From: a bacterium
Lineage (GTDB): Bacteria; Actinomycetota; Acidimicrobiia; Acidimicrobiales; Bin134
NCBI GenBank assembly: GCA_026709025.1
Contig: JAPOTT010000005.1
Span: 58,321-122,320, forward strand
DNA length: 64,000 nt
Reading direction: 5' to 3'
A model generated the notes under the pieces. It made no database searches. It was not told where the DNA came from and saw only the letters and a program-made list of their open reading frames with translations. The position numbers were made by a program, and so were the translations under genes. How positions within the stretch are numbered: position 1 is the stretch's first letter; the number at the start of each line of letters is the position of its first letter. Shown here piece after piece: positions 42,766 to 51,100 of the stretch.

Positions 42766-43857
42766 CTAGAGTTTGGTTAGGGTGTTTCCTGAGTCTAGTT
42801 CAAAGAGGTGGACTTTGTTTATGTTATCTATGGATATTTCTGCTTCTGTATCTTCTTGAGGGGCTTCAGATGGATCCACGATGGCAATCAATTCTGAGGC
42901 TTCTTGTTGCCCAGCCTCGCTGAGTTCCATGTGAACTTGGACTTCTTTACCCAAATGCTCCACCAACACAACCTTGCCTTTGAAGTGGCCTTCACCAGCG
43001 GCAGCCATTGAAAGGTGCTCGGGCCGTACTCCCACCTGCACCTCACCGCTTTGTGGCGCATACCGGGTGTGCAAAGATAGCTTGGCAGAACCAACCTCTA
43101 GATGCTCTCCGTCAAAAGAACCAACAAGCATGTTCATTGTGGGAGCACCAATAAACTTAGCTACGAACACATTTGCTGGGTTGCTATAAAGATGTTCTGG
43201 CGATCCAATCTGCTGCACCACACCTTGATTAAGCACTACTACCCTGTCGCCCATGGTCATGGCTTCTGTCTGATCATGGGTAACGTAAATAGTAGTGGCC
43301 TGCAACCTGCGCTGCATCCGCGATATTTCCCCTCTCATCTCCACACGCAGCTTTGCATCCAAATTAGAAAGCGGCTCGTCCATCAAGAAAGCCGCTGGCT
43401 GACGAATAATAGCCCGCCCCATGGCCACCCTTTGCCGCTGACCGCCAGACAGCTCACCGGGACGGCGAGCCAAATAAGGAGACAAGCCCAACAAAGACGC
43501 AACATTTTCAACCTGAGCTAGCCGTTCAGCCTTTTTAACACCGCGAATCTTCAGACCAAAACCAATGTTCTCTGCAACAGTGAGATGAGGAAACAAGGCA
43601 TAGTTCTGAAACACCATAGCAATATTGCGAGTACCAGCAGGCACATTGGAAACATCCGCTCCGTCTATGTGCAGTTCTCCACCAGAAGAAGTCTCTAATC
43701 CAGCAACAATCCGAAGCAAGGTGGTCTTACCGCAACCACTAGGACCTACCAAAACAATAAACTCACCATCTGCAATATCCAGATCTACCTCAGAAAGCGC
43801 TGGTGGGCCATCAGATGAAAAGACCTTAGTAATACCGTTCAAAGAAATAGAAGCCAT
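42766..43857 (-). CDS. Sugar ABC transporter ATP-binding subunit (MalK/UgpC/MsmK-type)
   Basis: A 363-residue ATPase. Walker A is 'GPSGCGKTTLL', the Q-loop is 'VFQNYALFPHLTV', the signature is 'LSGGQRQR', Walker B is 'AFLMDEPLSNLDAKLR' and the switch is 'YVTHDQTEAM'. The C-terminal third is a TOBE/OB regulatory domain ('VGVRPEHLSM'), as in MalK-type ATPases that energise CUT1 carbohydrate importers. It is the last gene of the SIS-transporter cluster, six bases after the second permease. Confidence 0.94.
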   Translation of the reverse strand: MASISLNGITKVFSSDGPPALSEVDLDIADGEFIVLVGPSGCGKTTLLRIVAGLETSSGGELHIDGADVSNVPAGTRNIAMVFQNYALFPHLTVAENIGFGLKIRGVKKAERLAQVENVASLLGLSPYLARRPGELSGGQRQRVAMGRAIIRQPAAFLMDEPLSNLDAKLRVEMRGEISRMQRRLQATTIYVTHDQTEAMTMGDRVVVLNQGVVQQIGSPEHLYSNPANVFVAKFIGAPTMNMLVGSFDGEHLEVGSAKLSLHTRYAPQSGEVQVGVRPEHLSMAAAGEGHFKGKVVLVEHLGKEVQVHMELSEAGQQEASELIAIVDPSEAPQEDTEAEISIDNINKVHLFELDSGNTLTKL

Positions 43858-43863
43858 ATAAAC

Positions 43864-44724
43864 CTACTTAGTTGCTCCGACAGTTAATCCTTCAATGATC
43901 CGCCGCGAAAGCCAAGTGTAAAGAATGATTAGAGGTGTCAGCATGATCACAACGCTGGCAAAAAGCCCTACCCAATTAGAGGTGTAGCGCATAGCCCCAA
44001 AAGTGTTCAGCAATCCAACACCGATAGTACGTTTGCCCTCATCATAGGTCAACACCAGAGCCAACAAAAACTCATTCCACAACCCCACTGCCACAATCAA
44101 GGCAGATGCCACCATACCGGGTCTTGCTAACGGCAACATCACAGAAAATACCCGTAGAGGACTTGCACCTTCCACCACTGCGGCTTCCTCCAATTCGCTA
44201 GGCAAAGAACGAAAGAACCCGGTCATCAAAAATACAGCAAACGGCATCGAAACGCCCATATAAGTAAGAGTCAAACCCCAGAGGCTGTTGGTTAGGTTCA
44301 CTTCAGACAAACCCACAAACAAAGGAATAATAATGGCGTGAACAGGTACGCCTATGCCAAGCGCAAAAAAGCTTACCATAGGGCTAGCACCCCGAAACCG
44401 CATCCTTGTCAGCGCATACGCAGCAGGCGCTGCAACTGCCATCGTCAGAGCTGTGCCACCACCAACGGTCAGCAAGCTGTTAAGGGTAGTTTGTGCCAGA
44501 TTAAGCAGGTCCCAAGCATCTGAGAAGTTTTGCAGTTCGTTGCTATCGGGCAGAGCCCATAAATCCCTAAATACGGTGTTGTTGCGTTTGAAAGCTGCCA
44601 GTATCAGCCACGCCAACATTGCCAAGCTAAACAACACCCAGACCCACACAAATAAGCGACCAAAGCCTTTGCTAGCTAACCGCGCTCCACGTTTTGCTGC
44701 ACCAAGTTCCAATACCGATTCCAT
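43864..44724 (-). CDS. Sugar ABC transporter permease (MalG-type)
   Basis: A 286-residue CUT1 permease with six spans. 'LPSELEEAAVVEGASPLRVFSVMLPLARPGM' is the EAA loop of MalG proteins. The 'FRDLWALPDS' periplasmic segment after the first span is family-typical ('LP...'). Its ATG overlaps the preceding permease's stop by one base (TAATG). Confidence 0.92.
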   Translation of the reverse strand: MESVLELGAAKRGARLASKGFGRLFVWVWVLFSLAMLAWLILAAFKRNNTVFRDLWALPDSNELQNFSDAWDLLNLAQTTLNSLLTVGGGTALTMAVAAPAAYALTRMRFRGASPMVSFFALGIGVPVHAIIIPLFVGLSEVNLTNSLWGLTLTYMGVSMPFAVFLMTGFFRSLPSELEEAAVVEGASPLRVFSVMLPLARPGMVASALIVAVGLWNEFLLALVLTYDEGKRTIGVGLLNTFGAMRYTSNWVGLFASVVIMLTPLIILYTWLSRRIIEGLTVGATK

Positions 44725-45650
44725 TAGAACTCCACAACCCTGCGATGCATTATTCGCCGGATAAGCACCACCAAAAAGCCTACAAGCACAACCATCACCA
44801 CAGCTATGGCGCTACCTTGCCCCAGAGCAAAAATGGGACTTCGATTACCCAAAGCCACAGCGTACACCTGCACTGGCAAAGTCCAAGTAGCGATTGATGG
44901 GTCTGTTCCAGACCCACCGAATGCATAAATGAACTCAAAGGTCTTAATGGCAGTTATCACCCACAACACAGCTGCCACACTCAGCACATCCCAGGTTAAC
45001 GGAAGCGTTACCCTGAACAACTTCTGACGAGAACTAGCTCCCTCTAGATCGGCTGCTTCATAAAAGTGCTTGGGAATCCGGTCAACGCCTGCCATCAAGA
45101 TGGTGACAAAAAAGCCCGTATAAATCCAGACCAATCCGGCAATCACCGAGCGAAAAATAATATCAGGTGCCAGCCATGTTCTGGTAGCAAAATCAAGTCC
45201 GATGGCTTCAAGAAAACCATTAAGAAGCCCATTGCGGGGAGCTAACAACACACCCCAAGCAATAGCTAGTGCTACTGGCGGCACTACATTGGGGAAAAAC
45301 AGAACTGCGCGGAGAAATTTTTTGGCCCGCATCTCACGCAGAAGCATCGTGAACAAAAAGGAAAAGAAAAACACCAAAAGACCGCCCACTGCAAGGATTC
45401 CAAGTGTGCGGTTGAAGGAACCCCAAAAGGTATCACTTCTAAAAAGATGGCGGTAGTTGTCTAACCCTACAAACTCAGGGCTATCTCCAATACCACGCCA
45501 CTCAGTAAAGCTAATCCACACCGTGGCCACCGTAGGGGCCATGATGATAAGCAAATAAATAGTTAATGCAGGAGCGATGAAAGTGGCAGCGCGGCGACCA
45601 TCATGGCGCAGGTGTGGAGGGGATACACCCTTCGCGCTAGACACCTCCAT
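44724..45650 (-). CDS. Sugar ABC transporter permease (MalF-type)
   Basis: A 308-residue CUT1 permease. 'FIAPALTIYLLIIMAPTVATVWISFTEW' is the first span and loop. 'HFYEAADLEGASSRQKLFRVTLPLTWDVL' is the EAA loop. The ATG at 45650 has AGGAAG five bases upstream and is preferred to the track's 45662. It pairs with the MalG-type permease. Confidence 0.91.
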   Translation of the reverse strand: MEVSSAKGVSPPHLRHDGRRAATFIAPALTIYLLIIMAPTVATVWISFTEWRGIGDSPEFVGLDNYRHLFRSDTFWGSFNRTLGILAVGGLLVFFFSFLFTMLLREMRAKKFLRAVLFFPNVVPPVALAIAWGVLLAPRNGLLNGFLEAIGLDFATRTWLAPDIIFRSVIAGLVWIYTGFFVTILMAGVDRIPKHFYEAADLEGASSRQKLFRVTLPLTWDVLSVAAVLWVITAIKTFEFIYAFGGSGTDPSIATWTLPVQVYAVALGNRSPIFALGQGSAIAVVMVVLVGFLVVLIRRIMHRRVVEF

Positions 45651-45705
45651 CGCTTCCTGCATGACTCTAAAGGCTCAGTCCTAAAACCTAGACTTTGCCC
45701 TATGC

Positions 45706-47151
45706 TTACTGGTTTGCCCAGTAATTAGAAGTAGTTTCTGCCATCTCGTCAATAAACTCATCTGCACCAATCTGGCCGAAGAAGAGTTGATCATCAAGTT
45801 GCATAAACTCAACCCAGTACTCAGGATAGTCACCCTGAACACCATCGTATGGGCGGTGGCCAGCAGGACTTGCTGCCAACATATCAACCGCATCTTGCAG
45901 TTCAGGCGGCACACCAATATCGCTGCGAGGAACCAAGTTCTTCGCAACATCAACCATTCCAGACAACCGCTCGCTGTTCAAAGCATACGCAATGAACTCT
46001 TGTGCAGCTGTAGGTGAATCGGCTGCTTCAGGCACAACCCAGCCAATCTGATACACCTCAGCCGACTCATAGCCGCCTTCAGTGGTTGGGAATGGCAAAA
46101 GCCGGTATTCAAAACCTTCGCTAGAATAGCTTGCGGTTTCGGATGCTAGCCATGTGCCGTTGATGTTGAAAGTACCATTACCGTTAGCCCATTCTTGCTG
46201 AGCAATCGGCCAGTTGCTACCTTCGTAACCATCGGCTAGAGCACCAGATTCAACTAACTCTACAAGATCTTCAACGGCTGCTCTGATGTAATCCGAGCGC
46301 CACAGATCACCTGTGGGATCAGCAGCTGCAGCGTTGAACGAACCCGGTCCACCGTGACGGAGAATCAACCAGTACAACCAGTAAGCATTGTAGAAGTTGA
46401 TCAAACCATCATGCTGCACAGCGTTATCGCCTGCTGCAAGAGCTGTCTCAATGAACTCATCCCAAGTTTCGGGACGCTCCAAGCCAAACTCAGCCAACCG
46501 ACGGGCATCATAGTGAATGCCAGAAGAGTTGACGATGTAAGGAATGATGTGCGGTTCGCCATCAACAGCATAAATATCTAAGAAGGATTCTGGAATGACT
46601 TCGCCAACGGTGACATCCTCGCCGGGAATCTCATGGTCTAGCAAAGAACCAAGCGGATGGGTCTCTCCTGTATTAACCAAAGCACCAGCCAAAGGCTCAG
46701 CTTCAAAACCAATCAAGTCCACAGCGTCTCCCGCAGAAAGAGCAGCTCTCACGCTCGTGAGTACTTCTCGGCCTGCCCAGAGCACATCCACATCAACGCC
46801 AGTGTCTTCCTCATAGGAATCAATGATCCCCTGAAGCACCTCTTGCTGTGGTTCACCTTCGTTCCACATAGAGAAGTAACGCAAGGTGTTGTCCTCATCA
46901 GGTTCCATATCGTCGCGTGGTTCCTCAGTTGGTTCCATTGGCTCTTCCATGTCATCGCCTGGTTCCTCAGTTGGTTCCATTGGCTCTTCCATGGCGTCTG
47001 AAGTTGGCGCTTCAGTGGCCTCTGGAACAGAAGCCGTACCGGAATCTGAGTCATCATCATTGCCGCATCCAGCAGCAACAAGCGCTAGCGTTAGCAAAGC
47101 GGCGACGAAAATCAGCCAAAGCGGACGCCTTCCGTCTCTTTTATTAATCAT
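45706..47151 (-). CDS. Sugar-binding lipoprotein of ABC transporter (SBP family 1)
   Basis: A 481-residue extracellular solute-binding protein. The lipobox is 'VAAGC' (Cys at about 29), then the acidic 'GNDDDSDSGT' and a tandem 14-residue Glu/Pro/Met repeat ('MEEPMEPTEEPGDD' twice) form a flexible tether. The binding domain starts 'NTLRYFSMWNEGEPQQEVLQGIIDSYEEDTG', the family 1 pattern for oligosaccharides. TAAGGAG lies six bases before the ATG. With the neighbouring SIS enzyme and GH20 protein, an amino sugar or GlcNAc-containing oligosaccharide is the likely ligand; that is inference. Confidence 0.9.
   Translation of the reverse strand: MINKRDGRRPLWLIFVAALLTLALVAAGCGNDDDSDSGTASVPEATEAPTSDAMEEPMEPTEEPGDDMEEPMEPTEEPRDDMEPDEDNTLRYFSMWNEGEPQQEVLQGIIDSYEEDTGVDVDVLWAGREVLTSVRAALSAGDAVDLIGFEAEPLAGALVNTGETHPLGSLLDHEIPGEDVTVGEVIPESFLDIYAVDGEPHIIPYIVNSSGIHYDARRLAEFGLERPETWDEFIETALAAGDNAVQHDGLINFYNAYWLYWLILRHGGPGSFNAAAADPTGDLWRSDYIRAAVEDLVELVESGALADGYEGSNWPIAQQEWANGNGTFNINGTWLASETASYSSEGFEYRLLPFPTTEGGYESAEVYQIGWVVPEAADSPTAAQEFIAYALNSERLSGMVDVAKNLVPRSDIGVPPELQDAVDMLAASPAGHRPYDGVQGDYPEYWVEFMQLDDQLFFGQIGADEFIDEMAETTSNYWANQ
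46919..46993. repeat. 42-bp tandem repeat within the sugar-binding protein gene
   Basis: GGTTCCTCAGTTGGTTCC... is repeated with a period of 42 bases (46919-46960 and from 46961). It encodes the doubled acidic linker motif. The near identity of the DNA suggests a recent slippage duplication. Confidence 0.8.
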
Positions 47152-47212
47152 ATTTTCTCCTTATTTTGGTTGGATATCTATGAATGTGCGAAAAATCATC
47201 GGTTGCATTGCC

Positions 47213-48112
47213 TCATGAAGCACTTGGCTGGTTGAGGCCATTCAAAATCACTGAGCGTGTCAAATTTCTCGGCGAATCAGGGTTCCAGCCATTCTTTTCA
47301 GCCAAAACCAACCCCAAACGCTGCACTGCAACCAACGAGGCAAGCGGATCACAATCGGGCCAATAAACCTGTGCCCCAGCAGCTTTAACCTGCTCAATCA
47401 AAGCTTCGTCTCTAGGCCCAAATCCCCACAGTAAAGTGGCTTCATCAGCCACTGAAATAGGTCCATGTCGATATTCCATGGCCGGGTACGACTCGCTCCA
47501 CGCACCAGCCATCTCTCGCAATTTGAGGGCTGCCTCATTAGCAATACCGTAAGTCCAACCTATTCCCACAAAAACAAACTGACGCGCTTTATGCCATTTC
47601 TGGATTTCAAGGTCTGTTGCAAAGCTAGATCGGGTATCGTCTAGGGAAGTCTGAACGCTATAGCCAACGCTTGTCAGCAACGTCACCAGCGCTGTGGTGG
47701 CAAATCTTGTTTGCACCACAGATTCCTCGTCTGCAAAGGACATCACCAAAAGCTCATCGGCTAGGTCTGCGATTGGGCCATCTGCGTTAGCCGTCAAAAC
47801 AATTTTAGTCTTGGCTTTAGCATGACCAAGCACATCTAATACCTCTGTGGTGGTACCAGATCGAGAGATACCCAACAGACAATCCCATTCACGCCGTGGT
47901 GCCAAAGAAGCAGGGAACGCATCGGTTCGGCCAAAACCTTGATCTTCTCTGAATGCAGCGTAGCTCTGGGCTATGTATAGCGATGTGCCACACCCAACAA
48001 CCCCAACCCATGCACCATGCTTGGGCAGCCTCAGCGACTGCTCCAAAACCCGAGGATCGGCCCACACATCGGGTTGGGTAGCGATCTCTCGCGTGACATG
48101 ACTAGTTGGCAT
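47213..48112 (-). CDS. SIS-domain sugar-phosphate isomerase/deaminase homologue
   Basis: A 299-residue protein with two SIS domains, like the C-terminal isomerase half of GlmS and AgaS/FrlB-type enzymes. 'VGCGTSLYIAQSYAAF', 'GISRSGTTTEVLDVL', 'NEAALKLREMAGAWSESYPAMEYRHGPISV' and the C-terminal 'NLTRSVIL' are the family motifs; the last block contributes active-site His and Glu residues. It would act on glucosamine-6-phosphate-like sugars. The second ATG (48112) is chosen because a strong promoter places the transcription start on it; the track uses 48121, which overlaps the -10 box. Confidence 0.87.
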   Translation of the reverse strand: MPTSHVTREIATQPDVWADPRVLEQSLRLPKHGAWVGVVGCGTSLYIAQSYAAFREDQGFGRTDAFPASLAPRREWDCLLGISRSGTTTEVLDVLGHAKAKTKIVLTANADGPIADLADELLVMSFADEESVVQTRFATTALVTLLTSVGYSVQTSLDDTRSSFATDLEIQKWHKARQFVFVGIGWTYGIANEAALKLREMAGAWSESYPAMEYRHGPISVADEATLLWGFGPRDEALIEQVKAAGAQVYWPDCDPLASLVAVQRLGLVLAEKNGWNPDSPRNLTRSVILNGLNQPSAS

Positions 48113-48119
48113 CGTGTTC

Positions 48120-48148
48120 ATTGTACGCGTATCTGTAAGTTAATTCAA
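48120..48148 (-). promoter_or_regulatory. Sigma-70-type promoter for SIS-ABC operon, leaderless
   Basis: On the minus strand, TTGAAT (48148-48143) and TACAAT (48125-48120) are separated by exactly 17 bases. Transcription would begin seven to eight bases after TACAAT, on the A of the ATG at 48112. No Shine-Dalgarno precedes that ATG. Confidence 0.7.
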
Positions 48149-48156
48149 GCTCAAAT

Positions 48157-48182
48157 GAACATAATCGAACATCAAGATGAAC
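48157..48182. promoter_or_regulatory. GAACAT direct repeats upstream of the SIS promoter
   Basis: GAACAT, GAACAT and GAACTT lie at 48157, 48167 and 48179, spaced about one helical turn apart and just upstream of the -35 box on the minus strand. Helical phasing suggests an activator-binding site. No regulator gene is adjacent. Confidence 0.45.
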
Positions 48183-48194
48183 TTTAGCAGCGAG

Positions 48195-51100
48195 TTAGCT
48201 GGTGGTCTCGTCTGCTGCGCTGCTGTTGGCCTCTAAGGCTTTGAGGGCTTCGAGCACCGGCACCCACCGCTCCCAACCCCTATCCACATAGCCCTGCGCC
48301 TCAGCCACGGTCATAGGCGTACCAGTAAACCCAGGCACCTCAACCCCAAAAGCCAACAAAACCCTATTCCACCGCGTCACATGCTCTTCACCACTGTCGA
48401 CTTCAGCCGCAAACCTCCGCACATCGGCCACCAACCTCAACGGCACCACATAAACCGACGGCACAGAATCATCATCATCTGCAGCCTCGCTATCATCATC
48501 ATCTGCAGCGGTGCTGTTGGCCTCTAAGGCTTTGAGGGCTTCAAGCACCGGCACCCACCGCTCCCAACCCCTATCCACATAGCCCTGCGCCTCAGCCACG
48601 GTCATAGGCGTACCAGTAAACCCAGGCACCTCAACCCCAAAAGCCAACAAAACCCTATTCCACCGCGTCACATGCTCTTCACCACTGTCGGCTTCAGCCG
48701 CATAGCCCTGCACAGTAGCCACTAGAACTGGGTCTGCAACATACGGATCTGCAACATCTGGCTCCACTCCAACAGCCGCATCAGCAGATAGGGCATCTAG
48801 CTCAGAAGAACCAGAATCGGTTGTATTGTAAGTGTTGTACAGGGCAGTGATTTGGGTGCCCGAGAGAGAGCTTGCGTATATTTGAATGTCGTCTATGTCG
48901 GCATGTATGGGAGCCGATCCGTCGGCATCGGCACCAATTGTGTGAAGTGGCAGATCAAAGCTGCGTGCGATCTGGTTGCGTTGCTGACCGTTCACATACA
49001 GGTAAGTCTGCGAGGCTGTACCCACAATAGCGATGTGTGTCCAAGTTGTGAGCGGGGGGCTGAAATTTAACCTGAAATCACCTACACCGCGTTTGGAGAA
49101 ACCTATTTGATATAGTTTTTCAATGTCTGAAAGTTGATTTGCCTCCACATATTGCTGTAGCTTCACACGCCAATCAGCCGTACTGTTGGTAGATAACAGC
49201 ACCGCATCTCGAGACACGCGCTGGAGGTTGACCCACATCGCTACTGTCCACCCACATCGACTCACATTTACTGAAGGCTGATCAACCACCAAACGGCCTG
49301 GCCCGGTAGGTGGTTGAGCCCCCGAAGCAGTGGGATCAAAGCGCAGCCCACGAGAATTATAGCCATAAGTTGCACCTGTAGTGGTGTAGCCAACGAACTT
49401 TGCTGTGGTGTTTGATGTACCCGAATTTTTACCAACATCGTTCTCATCGTCAAATGTCCAGTGATGGCGAACCTCTGCGGCCTCTGCAGTACAGTGCGAG
49501 CTGTACAGGTCGGTAACTTGAGCGGCAGAAAGCGCTTCATCAAACACCTTTAGCTCATCGAGCTTGGCGCGAGGTGAGTTGATGCTACCTGAGCGACCTA
49601 AGTAGCCTTGCCGCCAATCCATGTAACCGATGCTCATAAGAGGCAAAGGCATAGACGTATCCACTTTGCTGTTGTAAGTGCCGTTCACATATAGCATTAT
49701 CTCCGCTGTACCAGCTACAAAAGTAAGGTGCGTCCATTGGTTCATAGGCACCACATAGTCAAAGTAGTAGTGATTTGTAGTTACAGTGCCATCTCTGTTA
49801 GTTACATTGTTGGTAACCGCAACTTTGCGGGAGCCGTGCAGTTCTAGGTGTATGAAAGAGTAGTAGTGTGTGTATGGGTCTAGCGTGGCTAAAAGCACTG
49901 CGTTTGCACGTGCGGCATGGGGGTTAACCCAGATACCCGCGGTCCATGGAGGTTCTATATCGGTGTTGCCTAAGTTTACGCCGGTGGTACCATCATCTAT
50001 TACCCAAGACTCACGGGCAATAGCATCGTCGCTTACATCATCGTGGAACGACCCTCGGTGACCATGTATAGACTGTATCTTTTCTTCTAGCATCGTGGTG
50101 AACGGTTCGCCCCCTTGAGGCCAGTGCATTCCTGAAGGCCAGGTGCTGTGATCGAAGTTGTAGTGGTAAGACGGCTTCTGATCATTAACCCGCGCAGGCT
50201 TAACAAAACCCACATAACCGGGCGCGTGACCAATATTGTCGAGACGCTGATAAAAATCATTAATCGTGTCTTGGGGTTCGGTATGGTTCCACCACCGATC
50301 AGCCACAGCTGCACGGCCCGGGTACATGTGCTTTTCAAAGAACTCATCGCGCGACCAGAACATCTGATCAGGCCACACCGCCAAGCTAAACCCTAGCTGC
50401 TTGGGATGCCTAATATCCGAAGAGGCTGGGTTGTAAGAAGAAGGCGCGCCACCACCGCCTGTGTAGTATCCTCCAAAGTTGGTAGCATCAGAGCCGTTGT
50501 ACAAGAACTTAGGCTCCAAGAACAAGGCACCTTCCCCAAGACTCGGTGTCAAATAATTGCCGTGCGTAAAAACACTGTTGATCGTTTCGTAGGGCTTATA
50601 GCCTTGTCTAGAAAAAGCTGAGCCCTCCCAGGGCATCATGATCACATCCCTGTCCAAAGTCAACGAACCTGGGGCCAAGTTCTCAACTCCGTTCCAGATT
50701 ATCGACTGCTTGTTATGCGTCTTAACCGTTGCGTTCATCATGTTAATGAACTCCAGCATCAAGTCTCCGGAGCGCAAAAGATGGGAATTGTTGTTCACAT
50801 AGTTATAAATCCGCGGACAAGCTCCAATCGTGGAAGGTACTTCATCTGCGCCTAGATGCACAAACGGGCTTGTAAACCATGGGATAAACCTGTTCAAAAT
50901 CTCGTTCACCCTAGTTCTAGCCTCAGTCGAGGTCATATCAATTATGTAACTTGGCTCCTTTTTGATGTTGCTCTGAACACACGGATCTTCATTTCGTTCA
51001 TTAGGACTAGCCAAGCCGATCTCAAAGAAATTAGACAAAGCAGTGGCATGGCCCGGGAAGTTAAAGCCAGGCACCAACGTCAAGTGATGTTCTTGTGCCA

